Below are positions 17,423 to 27,299 of a DNA stretch of 64,000 bases, piece after piece. Origin of the DNA: Kaistia defluvii (GTDB taxonomy: Bacteria; Pseudomonadota; Alphaproteobacteria; Rhizobiales; Kaistiaceae). The notes below the pieces were generated by a model, which had not been told where the DNA came from, did no database searches, and saw nothing but the letters and a program-made list of their open reading frames with translations. The stretch spans positions 186,001 through 250,000 of the forward strand of contig NZ_JBEPSM010000003.1 in the NCBI RefSeq assembly GCF_040548815.1, read 5' to 3'. Position numbers and translations under genes: made by a program. The number at the start of each line of letters is the position of its first letter. Position 1 is the first letter of the stretch.

Positions 17423-18304
17423 ATGACCGGCAAGCACCTCTTCATCTTCGGGCTGGGCTTTTCGAGCCAGGCGCTGGCGCAGCGCGTGAAGGGCGATTAC
17501 GCCTCGATCGGCGGTACGGTTCGCACGGAAGAGAAGGCGGCGCGGCTGCGCGAGGCCGGCATCGAGGCGCTGGTCTTCGACGGCGAGAGCGCCAGCGACG
17601 CGGTGATCGCCGCGACCCGGCGGGCGACGCATATCGTCCAGTCGATCGCGCCCGGCACGGCCGGCGACCCGGTCATCGCGCTGCTGCGCGAGGCGCTGAT
17701 CGGCGCGGAAAACCTCGAATGGATCGGCTATCTCTCGACCGTCGGCGTCTATGGCGACCATGGCGGGGCCTGGGTCGACGAGGCGACGCCGCCCAATCCG
17801 CAGTCCGGACGCTCGGTCGAGCGGGTGCGGGCCGAGACGGAGTGGCAGATCCTGGGCGAGGAACGCCACGTACCGGTAGCGCTGTTCCGCCTGTCCGGCA
17901 TCTATGGTCCCGGCCGCAACGCGCTGGTGCAGATCGCCGAGGGAACCGCGCGGCGCCTGGTCAAGCCGGGGCAGGTGTTCAACCGCATCCATGTGGCCGA
18001 TATCGCGACCGCGGTCGCGGCCGGCGCGGCGCAAAAGGCTTCCGGCGTGTTCAACGTCACCGATGACGAGCCGGGCCCGCCGCAGGACGTGGTGGCCTTC
18101 GCGGCCGAGATCGCCGGCAAGCCCGTGCCGCCCGCGATCGATTTCGAGACCGCCGACCTGTCGCCCATGGCGCGGTCCTTCTATGGCGAGAACAAACGCG
18201 TCGGCAACAAGCGCCTCGCCGGCGATCTCGGCGTGCAGCTTGCCTATCCGACCTATCGCGAGGGGATCACCGCGCTCTGGAACGATGGCAGCTGGCGCGG
18301 CTGA
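17423..18304 (+). CDS. NAD(P)-binding SDR-family epimerase-like protein
   Basis: A 293-residue Rossmann-fold protein starting LFIFGLGFSSQALAQRV (glycine-rich dinucleotide site). It has YLSTVGVYGDHGGAWVDE in place of the usual catalytic region and LSGIYGPGRNALVQI, as in the YeeZ-type SDR proteins. The canonical YxxxK is not obvious, so it may be a non-classical reductase or epimerase. Substrate unknown. Confidence 0.8.
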   Translation: MTGKHLFIFGLGFSSQALAQRVKGDYASIGGTVRTEEKAARLREAGIEALVFDGESASDAVIAATRRATHIVQSIAPGTAGDPVIALLREALIGAENLEWIGYLSTVGVYGDHGGAWVDEATPPNPQSGRSVERVRAETEWQILGEERHVPVALFRLSGIYGPGRNALVQIAEGTARRLVKPGQVFNRIHVADIATAVAAGAAQKASGVFNVTDDEPGPPQDVVAFAAEIAGKPVPPAIDFETADLSPMARSFYGENKRVGNKRLAGDLGVQLAYPTYREGITALWNDGSWRG

Positions 18305-19345
18305 TCAGCCGAACAGCCAGGCAACCAGCAGGGCCAGCTGCAGCAGGGCGACGAGGCCAAGGCCCGCCAGGACGCGGCGCATCAGTCGGTTGATCCGGCG
18401 GCGCTGGAGGGCGAGGTCCGCCTCGACCCGCCCGAGCGCCGCATTGGCGGCGATCTCGCTTTCGGCGACGCTGCGCCGCCAGGCGGTGACCATCTCCATC
18501 AGCCCGGCGCGATCGAGCCTTTCGGTCCAGACATCGTCGAGCCCCAGCAGCGCCGGATCGCCGACCGCTTCGGAGACGACGGTCCAGGGCTTCTTGGCGG
18601 AATAGTGGATGACGCGCGCCGCGCGTGCCGCGCCCGGCAGGATCGGCTCGTAGGTTCGCAGGTAATTGTCGCGGATCGGCAGCCAGCGGACATCGTTGCC
18701 GAGCAAGGCGTTGAGGATGCCCTGGTCGCCGCCGTCGAAGGAGGGTGTCGCTGGCAGGCTTTCGAACAGCGCGTTGCGCAGCGCGGCATCCGGGGAAAGC
18801 GCGAAGGCGCCGGAATTGAAGACGGGGAAGGGCTGGTTGCTGAGCAGGTCCGGCGCGGCGGCGAAGCCCGCCCCGTCGAACAGATCGTCGATCGGCTGCC
18901 GCACCAGGCAGTCGCCATCGAGATAGACCAGCCGGTCGAGCGAGACGAAGCCGAACGTCCAGAGCTTGGTCAGCGTCCGGCGAAACCGCGCCGCCATGCT
19001 TCCTTCCAGGTCCTGCTTGATGATTTCCGGCACGGCCAGCACGGCCAGGTTCGGCGCCTGAAGCGCCGGCTGCCAGCCGCCGGCCGCGAGAAGCAGGATC
19101 GGCAGGTCGGTGACCGCGCGCAGCGAGCGCACCAGCACGTCGAGACCCAGCGCATATTCCGCCGTGCCGACCAGCACATAGGCGACGCGCCTGCCGTCGC
19201 GCCGGATACTTGGGCCAAGGCTGTCGAGCCAGGCCGCCGCCATGCGGTCGAGATGGGCCGCGACGGCCAGCAGGTCGTCGGTGGCGCGGGCGTCGATCGT
19301 CTCGGGCACGGCAGAGGTGACGATCGCGTGCGGCTCAGCCCCCAT
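18305..19345 (-). CDS. GT8-like glycosyltransferase with C-terminal membrane anchor
   Basis: A protein of about 346 residues. YVLVGTAEYALGLDVLVRSLR, then TLTKLWTFGFVSLDRLVYLDGDCLV with the DxD-type metal/nucleotide motif DGD, and VFNSGAFALSP all resemble glycogenin/GT8 enzymes. The tail has a coiled, arginine-rich segment and a terminal hydrophobic helix (LGLVALLQLALLVAWLFG) that would anchor it in the membrane. The start is tentatively ATG 19345, overlapping the flavin reductase stop by 11 nt. Donor and acceptor are unknown. Confidence 0.75.
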   Translation of the reverse strand: MGAEPHAIVTSAVPETIDARATDDLLAVAAHLDRMAAAWLDSLGPSIRRDGRRVAYVLVGTAEYALGLDVLVRSLRAVTDLPILLLAAGGWQPALQAPNLAVLAVPEIIKQDLEGSMAARFRRTLTKLWTFGFVSLDRLVYLDGDCLVRQPIDDLFDGAGFAAAPDLLSNQPFPVFNSGAFALSPDAALRNALFESLPATPSFDGGDQGILNALLGNDVRWLPIRDNYLRTYEPILPGAARAARVIHYSAKKPWTVVSEAVGDPALLGLDDVWTERLDRAGLMEMVTAWRRSVAESEIAANAALGRVEADLALQRRRINRLMRRVLAGLGLVALLQLALLVAWLFG

Positions 19346-20096
19346 AGCGTTCGGCCTTGATGCTGGCGAAGGGGAGGCCGGCATCGAGCGCGAAGCCGGA
19401 GGCCGCGCTGACGAAAGGATTGGAGCCGCAGAGGAAAGTAGTCTTTGGCGCGGCGGGCAGGCTTGCCAGCGCGGCATCGACCAGGGCGCGGTCGATCCGG
19501 CCGTGACGGATGCCCTCGGTCGGGGCCGTCTCGCGACTCAGCGTCGCGAACAGGCTGAAATTCGGATCCTCGGCCGCGCGGCGCAGCAGCTCGTCGCACC
19601 AGATCAGGTCCTCGCGCCGGCGGGCGGAATAGATCAGCGCCGCCGGGATTTGGGGCGCGGCTTGGGCGCGGTAGCGCAGCATCGACATCAGCGGCACCAG
19701 GCCGGAACCGCCGGCGATAAGCAGCAGCGGCCCGCCATCTTCGGCGCGCCAGATGAAATGGCCGCCGATCGGGCCGCGGATCTCGATCTCGTCGCCGATC
19801 TCCACGACCTCATGGAAAAAGGGCGATACTTCGCCCTCCTCGATGAGGTCGATGACCAGCTCAATCTCGCCGCTGCCATCCGGCGCCGAGCCGATCGAAT
19901 AGCTGCGCTCGGCCTGGTAGCCGTCCGGCGCGGTCAGCCGAACGTCGACATGCTGGCCGGCGGTGAAGCCATGCCAGTCCGCCGGCTTCAGCCGGAAGAT
20001 CTTGACGCGCGGCGTCTCGATCGTGATGGCGACCACGGTGGCCGGCTGCCAGACCAGCCGGGCGGGCTGTGGCGCAATGTCGGGAAGGCTGCTCAA
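19335..20096 (-). CDS. Ferredoxin reductase-like FAD/NAD(P)H oxidoreductase
   Basis: A 253-residue FNR-family protein. The FAD-binding barrel has RSYSIGSAP (near residue 65), and the NAD(P) domain has LIAGGSGLVPLMSMLR and the C-terminal CGSNPFV. There is no 2Fe-2S ferredoxin domain. The gene starts 9 nt after the molybdopterin oxidoreductase stop, so it is likely that enzyme's electron-transfer partner. Confidence 0.87.
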   Translation of the reverse strand: MSSLPDIAPQPARLVWQPATVVAITIETPRVKIFRLKPADWHGFTAGQHVDVRLTAPDGYQAERSYSIGSAPDGSGEIELVIDLIEEGEVSPFFHEVVEIGDEIEIRGPIGGHFIWRAEDGGPLLLIAGGSGLVPLMSMLRYRAQAAPQIPAALIYSARRREDLIWCDELLRRAAEDPNFSLFATLSRETAPTEGIRHGRIDRALVDAALASLPAAPKTTFLCGSNPFVSAASGFALDAGLPFASIKAERYGG

Positions 20097-20105
20097 GGCG
20101 GAATC

Positions 20106-20711
20106 TCAATCTCCGGTAAAGCGCTGCTCGCGCCACGGGTCGCCACGCATGTGATAGCCGCGCAGCTCCCAGAATCCAGCCTCGTCACGCTGGGTGAACT
20201 GCAGGCCGTTCACCCATTTGGCCGATTTCCAGAAATAGAGATGCGGCACAAGCAGCCGTGCCGGGCCGCCATGGTCGGCGTTCAGCGGCTTGCCCTCGAA
20301 ATGCGTCGCCACCATCGCCTTGCCGCCGATCAGATCCTCGGTCGGCACATTGGTGGAATAGCCGTCATAGGCATGCGCCAGCGTCCATTCGCTGGGCGCG
20401 GCGATGCCGGCCTCCGCCAGGATGTCGTCGACCATCACGCCGGACCAGGCGGTGTTGAACTTCGACCATTTCGTCACGCAGTGGATGTCGCGCGTCAGCT
20501 TCGATTGCGGCAGCTGGTTGAAGGACTCCCAATCCCAGCTCATCACCGGCCGGACGCCGTCCTTGAGGGTGAAGCGCCACTCGGCCGTCGCGACGCGCGG
20601 CGTCGGTCCGGCCGAGAGGACAGGGAAGTCCTCGGTCAGATACTGCCCCGGCGGCAGCCTGTCGCCGACGCCGTCGGTGGGCCGCTTGCCGATGAAGCCG
20701 CGTGTCGCCAT
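20106..20711 (-). CDS. Sulfite oxidase-like molybdopterin oxidoreductase
   Basis: A 201-residue protein of the sulfite oxidase/YedY-type molybdopterin fold. It contains TRDIHCVTKWSKFNTAWSGV, in which the cysteine is the expected Mo ligand, and HGGPARLLVPHLYFWKSAKWV. No signal peptide or heme domain is seen, suggesting a cytoplasmic enzyme. The ATG 20711 has GGAGCGAGG upstream. It is coupled with a flavin reductase gene, giving a two-component Mo oxidoreductase. Substrate unknown. Confidence 0.87.
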   Translation of the reverse strand: MATRGFIGKRPTDGVGDRLPPGQYLTEDFPVLSAGPTPRVATAEWRFTLKDGVRPVMSWDWESFNQLPQSKLTRDIHCVTKWSKFNTAWSGVMVDDILAEAGIAAPSEWTLAHAYDGYSTNVPTEDLIGGKAMVATHFEGKPLNADHGGPARLLVPHLYFWKSAKWVNGLQFTQRDEAGFWELRGYHMRGDPWREQRFTGD

Positions 20712-20771
20712 GCCTCGCTCCGATCCTATTTCGGGCGAACCGGCCATCCCGGCTCCCCCGCCAAATTCCGT

Positions 20772-21551
20772 TCAGGCGATCGCCTCGACCGCGGCGATCA
20801 GCTTCTTGAGATCCTCCGGCCGCGACAGACGGTGGCCGGCATCCTTGATGATCGTCAGCACCACATCGTCCTGGGCCAGCTGCGCGACTAGATCGATCGC
20901 GACCTGCCACGGCACTTCGTCGTCGAGGACGCCCTGGATGATATGGACCGGCGCGCCGAGCGCAACGGGTCTGTGGCCGAGCAGATGGGTCTCGCCGTCG
21001 TCGATGAGCTTCTGCGTGATCAGATAGGGCTGGTCGGAATAGGCGCTGGGCTGCTTCAGCGCGCCGGTCGCCGCCATTTGGGCCCGCTCGGCCGGCGTCA
21101 TCCGGGCGTAGATCAGGTCGCGCGTCATGTCGACGGCCGGCGCCAGCAGCACCAGCCCGGCGATGCGGCCGGGCGCCGCCTTGGTCATTTCCAGCGCCAG
21201 CAGCAGGGCGATCCAGCCGCCCATCGACGAGCCGACCAGGATCTGCGGCCCCTCGGCCTGGTCGAGCACGGCGCGCGATTCTTCCAGCCAGCGGGTGATG
21301 GTGCCGTCGGCAAAGTCGCCGCCCGAGCGGCCGTGGCCGGAATAGTCGAAGCGGGTGAGGGCGCGGCCGGTTTCCGCCGCCCACTGGTCGAGCGCCTCGG
21401 CCTTGGAGCCCATCATGTCGGACATGAAGCCGCCGAGGAAAAGCACGCCCGGTCCCTTGCCCGGGCGCGCCAGCACGGCAATGTCGCGGGCTTCCGCACC
21501 GGCGCCGACGGGGATGGTTCGGGGTTCTGACTGTATCAATTTCTCATCCAC
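20772..21551 (-). CDS. Alpha/beta hydrolase
   Basis: A 259-residue hydrolase with a nucleophile elbow GSSMGGW, an acid residue in GVLDDEVPW and a histidine in DAGHRLS, so the triad is complete. The oxyanion region LFLGGFMSDMMGSKA resembles ABHD10-like thioesterases/carboxylesterases. The start codon appears to be GTG at 21551, as no in-frame ATG is near. Physiological substrate unknown. Confidence 0.85.
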   Translation of the reverse strand: MDEKLIQSEPRTIPVGAGAEARDIAVLARPGKGPGVLFLGGFMSDMMGSKAEALDQWAAETGRALTRFDYSGHGRSGGDFADGTITRWLEESRAVLDQAEGPQILVGSSMGGWIALLLALEMTKAAPGRIAGLVLLAPAVDMTRDLIYARMTPAERAQMAATGALKQPSAYSDQPYLITQKLIDDGETHLLGHRPVALGAPVHIIQGVLDDEVPWQVAIDLVAQLAQDDVVLTIIKDAGHRLSRPEDLKKLIAAVEAIA

Positions 21552-21613
21552 GACTCGAAATAAGCGCCGCGCCGCGCCCGGCCGGCGCGGAATGGCTGCT
21601 TTTGGTTGACTTT

Positions 21614-21641
21614 CCCGGCAGCTTGGCAGAGGTTTGCCGGG
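21614..21641. other. Stem-loop between hydrolase gene and infC
   Basis: CCCGGCA (21614-21620) and TGCCGGG (21635-21641) form a perfect 7-bp stem with a 14-nt loop in the infC upstream region. There is no T-run. Possibly part of the infC leader. Confidence 0.3.
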
Positions 21642-21771
21642 CTGTCCGGGATCTTTGACCCGCGTGTCCGCTTTTTGTCTCGCACCCGAATCCGGGGCCT
21701 AGCCAAACAAGTGGACCGTACCCATTTAGTCAATCCGGCCAGATTCATTAACGTTAGAGGAGAGTGCCCCC

Positions 21772-22311
21772 ATTCGCCGTCCGTTCAAAGCGCAGGAACC
21801 CACTAAGGATGGGCCGCGTATCAACCGCGAAATTCGTGGTGTCCGTGAAGTTCAGTTGATCGGTGAAGACGGCCAGAATGTTGGCGTCACCCCGATTCAG
21901 GATGCGTTGGCTGCTGCCCAGGAAGCAGGCCTCGACCTCGTCGAGATCTCGCCGAATTCCGAGCCGCCGGTCTGCAAGATCCTCGATTTCGGCCGCTTCA
22001 AATATCAGACCCAGAAGAAGGCCAACGAGGCTCGCAAGAACCAGAAGGTCGTCGAGGTCAAAGAGATCAAGATGCGCCCCGCCATCGATGACCACGATTA
22101 CGAGGTCAAGATGAAGGCCATCAAGCGCTTCTTCGAAGAGGGCGACAAGGTCAAGCTGACGCTCCGCTTCCGTGGCCGCGAAATGGCGCACCAGCATCTC
22201 GGCATGAAGCTTCTCGAGCGGGTTCGCGACGAGACGGCCGAGATCTCCAAGGTCGAGGCGGAACCGAAGCTCGAAGGCCGCCAGATGATCATGGTTCTGG
22301 CACCCCGCTAA
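21772..22311 (+). CDS. infC: Translation initiation factor IF-3 (AUU start)
   Basis: A 179-residue IF-3. The N-terminal domain ([11 protein letters not shown]...[25 protein letters not shown]) is followed by the linker rich in K/E and the C-terminal ribosome-binding domain ending [14 protein letters not shown]. Homology starts at RRPFKAQEP, which in this frame is preceded only by ATT at 21772; AGAGGAGAG lies 8 nt upstream. No in-frame ATG, GTG or TTG fits there; the first is a TTG 84 nt later, which would delete conserved sequence. AUU initiation lets IF-3 repress its own synthesis in E. coli, and the same is likely here. It heads the infC-rpmI-rplT-pheST group. Confidence 0.95.
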   Translation: MRRPFKAQEPTKDGPRINREIRGVREVQLIGEDGQNVGVTPIQDALAAAQEAGLDLVEISPNSEPPVCKILDFGRFKYQTQKKANEARKNQKVVEVKEIKMRPAIDDHDYEVKMKAIKRFFEEGDKVKLTLRFRGREMAHQHLGMKLLERVRDETAEISKVEAEPKLEGRQMIMVLAPR

Positions 22312-22616
22312 GCGGATACGCAGCCCGGGATCGACGTTCGCAGGAACGTCGCCCCATGGCTTTGCAGGCCTGACAAGTCGGCGGACCGGAATCATCGGCC
22401 CGCCCTTTCACAGGACCTTGCCACCAACCCCGTCTCCCGCTATAGATCCGCCGTTTCCGAGCCGCCCGGCGCGAGGAACGTCAATTCGTTGACGATTTTC
22501 TCAGGGCATGCCGCGTCGGCTCACGAATGCTTCCATGCCGAAGCGACCATTCAGCGCCCGTTGCAAGACGGGCGAGGGTGGTTCTCATCTCGGCAGCATG
22601 ATTAAGGATGAGCAAA
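22312..22616. other. infC-rpmI intergenic leader with two hairpins
   Basis: No gene. Two clear stem-loops are present: CGTCAA-TTCG-TTGACG at 22479-22494 and CGCCCG-TTGCAAGA-CGGGCG at 22555-22574, the latter about 40 nt before rpmI. In other bacteria L20 represses the rpmI-rplT mRNA by binding leader structures, so a similar operator is plausible. A separate promoter is also likely in this gap. Confidence 0.45.
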
Positions 22617-22811
22617 ATGCCCAAGTTGAAGACCAAGAGCGGCGCGAAGAAGCGTTTCAAGCTCACCGGTACCGGACGCGTCAAGGCAGGCCAGGCAGGC
22701 AAGCGCCATGGCATGATCAAGCGCACCGCGAAGTTTGTCCGTAATGCACGCGGCACCACCGTGCTTTCGGATGCGGATGCGAAGATCGTCAAGCAGTTCC
22801 TGAACGGCTGA
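22617..22811 (+). CDS. rpmI: 50S ribosomal protein L35
   Basis: A 64-residue very basic protein, [20 protein letters not shown], with the typical RHGMIKRT and [15 protein letters not shown]. An AAGGATGAG ribosome site precedes the ATG at 22617; the frame opens 9 nt earlier. It is followed 28 nt later by rplT, the standard L35-L20 pair. Confidence 0.97.
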   Translation: MPKLKTKSGAKKRFKLTGTGRVKAGQAGKRHGMIKRTAKFVRNARGTTVLSDADAKIVKQFLNG

Positions 22812-22839
22812 ACCGTCCCCCTTACCTGGAGTTTGAACC

Positions 22840-23214
22840 ATGTCGCGAGTTAAGCGGGGCGTAACCTCCCACGCCAAGCACAAGAAGGTCCTGAAGCGCG
22901 CCAAGGGCTTCTACGGCCGTCGCAAGAACACCATCCGGACCGCCAAGGCAGCCGTCGATAAGGCCGCCCAGTACGCGTTCCGTGACCGCAAGGCCAAGAA
23001 GCGCAATTTCCGCGCTCTCTGGATCCAGCGCATCAACGCGGCTGTCCGCGAAGTTGCCGAGGGCCTGACCTACAGCCGATTTATCGATGGCCTCGCAAAG
23101 GCTGGTATCGAAGTCGACCGCAAGGTGCTGGCCGAACTGGCAATCAGCCAGCCGGCAGCCTTCAAGGCGCTGGTCGATCAGGCTCAGGGCGCTCTGCAGC
23201 AGCAGGCCGCCTGA
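22840..23214 (+). CDS. rplT: 50S ribosomal protein L20
   Basis: A 124-residue L20. The basic N-terminal arm [35 protein letters not shown] region is needed for 23S rRNA assembly, and the globular part [43 protein letters not shown] is typical. L20 also represses its own operon in other bacteria. It is followed by hairpins and then pheS. Confidence 0.97.
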   Translation: MSRVKRGVTSHAKHKKVLKRAKGFYGRRKNTIRTAKAAVDKAAQYAFRDRKAKKRNFRALWIQRINAAVREVAEGLTYSRFIDGLAKAGIEVDRKVLAELAISQPAAFKALVDQAQGALQQQAA

Positions 23215-23221
23215 GTTGGGC

Positions 23222-23307
23222 GGCCGCCTTCGGGCGGCCTCCTACCGGACTTTCCGGGGCCGGAACGCAACCGCGCCGCCGCCGCTTGAACAGCGGCTGC
23301 GGCGTTT
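23222..23307 (+). terminator. Two hairpins between rplT and pheS (attenuator-like)
   Basis: The first hairpin is GGCCGCC-TTCG-GGCGGCC (23222-23239). The second is a 12-bp stem with one mismatch, 23274-23285 with 23293-23304, followed by TTT. The T-run is short, so termination is probably partial. This could set the ratio of ribosomal proteins to PheST. Confidence 0.5.
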
Positions 23308-23385
23308 GGCGTGATCCGGCGAGCATTCCTCTTCGGATCGAACTGACGATGATCCGGCGCTCGACGGGCGCCCATGAGGAATGAC

Positions 23386-24468
23386 ATGTCCGATCTCGAA
23401 CTTCTCGAACGCGACATCCGCGCGGCCATTGACGGCGCTTCCGACGAAGCCGCCATCGAGACGGTCCGTGTCGCCGCCCTTGGCAAGAAGGGCTCCGTTT
23501 CCGATCTGCTGAAGGGCCTCGGCGCCATGACGCCGGACGAGCGCAAGGTCATGGGACCGGCGCTGAACGGCCTTCGCGATCGCATTTCCGAGGCATTGAC
23601 CGCCCGCCGCGCCACGCTGAAGGAAGCCGGCCTCGCCGCCCGCCTCGCTTCGGAAGCCGTCGACGTCACGCTGCCGCTCCGGCCCAGCCCGCTCGAGCAG
23701 GGCCGCATCCATCCGATCTCCCAGGTGATCGACGAGATCACGGCGATCTTCGGCGATCTCGGCTTCGCCATCGCCGAGGGCCCGGATGTCGAGACGGACC
23801 ATTACAATTTCACCGCGCTGAACTTCCCCGTCGGCCATCCGGCGCGCGAAATGCACGACACCTTCTTCTTCAATCCCGACGAGAACGGCGAGCGCCTGCT
23901 GCTGCGCACCCACACCTCGCCGGTGCAGATGCGCACCATGGAGCGCGAGAAGCCGCCGATCCGCATCATCGCGCCCGGCCGCACCTATCGCAACGACAGC
24001 GACCAGACCCATACGCCGATGTTCCACCAGGTCGAGGGACTGGTGATCGACACGTCGAGCCATATCGGTCACCTGAAGTGGCTGCTGGAAGAGTTCTGCC
24101 GCGCCTTCTTCGAGGTGGACAAGGTCGAGATGCGCATGCGCCCGTCCTTCTTCCCCTTCACCGAGCCGTCGATGGAAGTCGACATCCGCTGCAAGCGTGT
24201 CGGCAATGAAGTGCGCTTCGGCGAGGGCGACGACTGGCTGGAAATCCTCGGCTGCGGCATGGTCCACCCGAACGTCATCCGCTTCGCCGGCCTCGATCCC
24301 GACGTCTACCAGGGCTTCGCCTTCGGCATGGGCATCGATCGCATCGCCATGCTGAAATACGGCATGCCGGACCTGCGCGCCTTCTTCGACGCCGATCAGC
24401 GCTGGCTGAATCATTACGGCTTCCGTCCGCTGGACCTGCCGACGCTCGTCGGCGGCCTGAGCTCGTAA
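23386..24468 (+). CDS. pheS: Phenylalanyl-tRNA synthetase alpha subunit
   Basis: A 360-residue class II synthetase subunit. It has an N-terminal coiled coil, motif 1 region [21 protein letters not shown], motif 2 with [20 protein letters not shown], and motif 3 [17 protein letters not shown]. It pairs with PheT as an alpha2beta2 enzyme charging tRNA-Phe. The ATG at 23386 ([10 protein letters not shown]) has AGGA 6 nt upstream; ATG 23374 is the alternative. Confidence 0.97.
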   Translation: MSDLELLERDIRAAIDGASDEAAIETVRVAALGKKGSVSDLLKGLGAMTPDERKVMGPALNGLRDRISEALTARRATLKEAGLAARLASEAVDVTLPLRPSPLEQGRIHPISQVIDEITAIFGDLGFAIAEGPDVETDHYNFTALNFPVGHPAREMHDTFFFNPDENGERLLLRTHTSPVQMRTMEREKPPIRIIAPGRTYRNDSDQTHTPMFHQVEGLVIDTSSHIGHLKWLLEEFCRAFFEVDKVEMRMRPSFFPFTEPSMEVDIRCKRVGNEVRFGEGDDWLEILGCGMVHPNVIRFAGLDPDVYQGFAFGMGIDRIAMLKYGMPDLRAFFDADQRWLNHYGFRPLDLPTLVGGLSS

Positions 24469-24478
24469 GGAAAGACCC

Positions 24479-26896
24479 ATGAAATTCACGCTTTCCTGGC
24501 TCAAGGAGCATCTTGAGACCACCGCCTCGCTCGACGAGATCACCGATGCGCTGACCCGCGTCGGGCTCGAGGTCGAGGGCGTCGAGGACAAGGCGAAGCT
24601 GCTCGCCCCGTTCACCATAGCCTATGTCGTCTCCGCCGTTCAGCACCCCAATGCCGACCGACTGCGCGTCTGCATGGTCGATACCGGCTCGGGCGATCCC
24701 GTGCAGGTCGTCTGCGGCGCGCCCAACGCCCGCACCGGCATGAAGAGCGTCTTCTCGCCGGCCGGCACCTACATCCCCGGCAAGGACATCACCCTGACGG
24801 TCGGCACCATCCGCGGCGTCGAGAGCCACGGCATGCTGTGCTCGGCGGCCGAGCTGGAGCTGTCGGAAGACCATGACGGCATCATCGAGCTGCCGGCCGA
24901 CGCGCCGGTTGGCCAGCCTTACGCCGAATATGCCGGCCTCGGCGATCCCGTCATCGACATTGCCATCACGCCGAACCGCCCGGATTGCCTCGGAATCCAT
25001 GGCGTGGCGCGCGACCTGGCCGCCGCCGGCCTCGGCCAGCTGAAAGATCGTTCCGTCGCCCCGGTCGCGGGAAAATTCCCGTCGCCGGTCCGCGTGCATC
25101 TCGACCTCGGCGACACGCCGTCGCTGACGCCCGCCTTCGCGCTGCGCCTGGTGCGCGGCGTCAAGAACTGCCCGTCGCCGGAATGGATGCAGCGCCAGCT
25201 GCGCGCCATCGGGCTCCGGCCAATCAATGCGCTGGTCGACATCACCAACTTCCTGACCTTCGACCGCAACCGTCCGCTGCATGTCTTCGACGCGGCCAAG
25301 GTCAAGGGCGATCTGGTCGTGCGCCGGGCGAAGGAGGGCGAAAGCCTGCTCGCGCTCGACGGCAAGACCTATGCGCTCGACCCGTCGATCGTCGTCATCG
25401 CTGATGATAACGGCCTCGAGTCGCTCGGCGGCATCATGGGCGGCGAGGCTTCCGGCTGCGACGAGAACACCGTCGATGTGCTGATCGAATCGGCGCTGTG
25501 GGATCCGCTCAACATCGCCCAGACCGGCCGCAAGCTCGGCATCAACTCGGATGCGCGCTATCGCTTCGAGCGCGGCGTCGATCCGGCCTTCATGGTGCCC
25601 GGGCTGGAGCTGGCGACCCGCCTGGTGCAGGATCTGTGCGGCGGCGAGGCGAGCGAGGTCGTGGTGTCCGGCAGCGTGCCGGAGCCGCACCTCACCATCG
25701 CCTTCCCGATCACGGAAGTGAAGCGCCTGGCCGGCATCGATCCGAGCGAGGACGAGATCCGCAACGTTTTGACGGCGCTCGGCTTCTCGGTCTCGGGCCA
25801 TGCGCCGTCGCTGACGGTCGGCGTGCCGTCCTGGCGGCGGGATGTCCACGGCAAGGCCGATCTGGTCGAGGAAGTCATGCGCATCCTCGGCGTCGACCGC
25901 GTGCCCTCGACGCCGCTGCCGAAGTCCGAAAACGTCACCAAGCCGGTGCTGACCCTAGCCCAGACCCGCACCCGCCGCGCCAAGCGCGGCCTCGCGGCGC
26001 GCGGCATGGTCGAGGCGGTGACCTGGTCCTTCGTGGCGAAGCCGGTGGCCGAAGCCTTTGGCGGCGGCAAGCCGGAACTGGCGCTGGCCAATCCGATCGC
26101 GGCCGACCTGTCCGACATGCGGCCGAGCCTGCTGCCCGGCCTGCTGCTGGCCGCCCAGCGCAATGCCGATCGCGGCGTTGCCGATCTTGCTTTGTTCGAA
26201 GTCGGCCAGATCTTCCGCGGCATCAAGCCGTCCGACCAGCTGACCGCGGCCACCGGCATCCGTCGCGGCACCGCAACGGTGAACGGCGCCGGCCGCCATT
26301 GGCAGGGCAAGGCGCCGGCGGTTTCGGTGTTCGACGCCAAGGCCGACGCGCTGGCGCTGCTCGACGTGCTCGGCGCGCCGGTGGACAAGTTCCAGATCGT
26401 CGCGGGGGCACCGTCCTGGTTTCATCCCGGCCGTTCCGGCACGATCCAGTTGGGACCGCAGAACATCATCGGCTGGTTCGGCGAACTGCACCCCTCCGTG
26501 CTGGAGGCGCTCGACGTCTCCGGCCCGCTGGTCGGCTTCGAGATCCTGCTCGACGCCATTCCCGTGCCGCGCGCCCGTCCGACCAAGACCAAGCCGCCGC
26601 TGGAGCTGGTGCCCTACCAGCCGGTGACGCGCGACTTCGCCTTTGTCGTCGATCGCAAGGTCGAGGCGGCGAAGTTGGTCAAGGCGGCGCAGGGCGCTGA
26701 CAAGGCGCTGATCTCCAGCGTCTCGGTGTTCGACGTGTTTGAGGGCGCGGCGCTCGGCGCCGACAAGAAGTCCGTTGCCATCGAAGTGACGCTTCGCCCG
26801 ACGCAGAAGACGCTGACCGACGAGGAGATCGAGGCGGTCGCCGCCAAGATCGTCGCCCAGGTCGGCAAGGCAACGCAGGGCGTCCTGCGTTCGTAA
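24479..26896 (+). CDS. pheT: Phenylalanyl-tRNA synthetase beta subunit
   Basis: An 805-residue beta subunit with an N-terminal tRNA-binding (EMAP-like) domain (residues about 40-150), the B3/B4 editing region, the B5 domain, a catalytic-like core and a C-terminal anticodon-binding FDX-ACB domain ([13 protein letters not shown] to the end). It starts 10 nt after pheS and ends just before a strong terminator. Confidence 0.97.
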   Translation: MKFTLSWLKEHLETTASLDEITDALTRVGLEVEGVEDKAKLLAPFTIAYVVSAVQHPNADRLRVCMVDTGSGDPVQVVCGAPNARTGMKSVFSPAGTYIPGKDITLTVGTIRGVESHGMLCSAAELELSEDHDGIIELPADAPVGQPYAEYAGLGDPVIDIAITPNRPDCLGIHGVARDLAAAGLGQLKDRSVAPVAGKFPSPVRVHLDLGDTPSLTPAFALRLVRGVKNCPSPEWMQRQLRAIGLRPINALVDITNFLTFDRNRPLHVFDAAKVKGDLVVRRAKEGESLLALDGKTYALDPSIVVIADDNGLESLGGIMGGEASGCDENTVDVLIESALWDPLNIAQTGRKLGINSDARYRFERGVDPAFMVPGLELATRLVQDLCGGEASEVVVSGSVPEPHLTIAFPITEVKRLAGIDPSEDEIRNVLTALGFSVSGHAPSLTVGVPSWRRDVHGKADLVEEVMRILGVDRVPSTPLPKSENVTKPVLTLAQTRTRRAKRGLAARGMVEAVTWSFVAKPVAEAFGGGKPELALANPIAADLSDMRPSLLPGLLLAAQRNADRGVADLALFEVGQIFRGIKPSDQLTAATGIRRGTATVNGAGRHWQGKAPAVSVFDAKADALALLDVLGAPVDKFQIVAGAPSWFHPGRSGTIQLGPQNIIGWFGELHPSVLEALDVSGPLVGFEILLDAIPVPRARPTKTKPPLELVPYQPVTRDFAFVVDRKVEAAKLVKAAQGADKALISSVSVFDVFEGAALGADKKSVAIEVTLRPTQKTLTDEEIEAVAAKIVAQVGKATQGVLRS

Positions 26897-26919
26897 GCGT
26901 CGTCTCGAGTTGAAAAAAA

Positions 26920-26951
26920 GCCGCCCGGATGCGAGTCCGGGCGGCTTTTTT
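26920..26951 (+). terminator. Rho-independent terminator after pheT
   Basis: A 10-bp stem GCCGCCCGGA / TCCGGGCGGC with a 6-nt loop (26920-26945) is followed by six T. An A-run before the stem would make it function in the other direction too. Confidence 0.9.
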
Positions 26952-27005
26952 GTCTATCGGGGCGAGCTCTTCTTCGGGGCCGTTCCAAGGTGGCATTGCC
27001 CCGAC

Positions 27006-27141
27006 CATCATCCTGAGGCGCCCGGCAAGGCCGGGCCTCGAAGGAGGGTCCAGGGATCTCGGATCGGTGGACCGCCCGAAAGCGGGAGCTCCGCTGGATC
27101 CTCCTTCGAGGCTTCGCTGCGCGAAGCGCCTCAGGATGATG
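27006..27141. repeat. 136-bp nested palindromic repeat element
   Basis: The outer arms are a perfect 16-bp inverted repeat (CATCATCCTGAGGCGC at 27006-27021, complement at 27126-27141). Inside, CCTCGAAGGAGGGTCCA and its near-complement form a second pair, with further GC stems between. It belongs to the CATCCTGAGG...CTCGAAGGA palindromic intergenic elements of this bacterial order; a related copy lies at about 60588-60632. The rest of 26952-27299 holds no gene. Confidence 0.75.
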
Positions 27142-27299
27142 GGCGAGGGGATCCCTCGGCTTGCCAGGCGCAGGTCGCCGAAGCCCTCTCGCCCAAAAAT
27201 GCAAAAGGCACCGGACCTCCCCGCAGGAAGGATCCGATGCCCAGCATCGTGTTGGATTCCGCCGCCGCCGGGGGAGGCCGGCGCGGCAGGGGATCGAGC

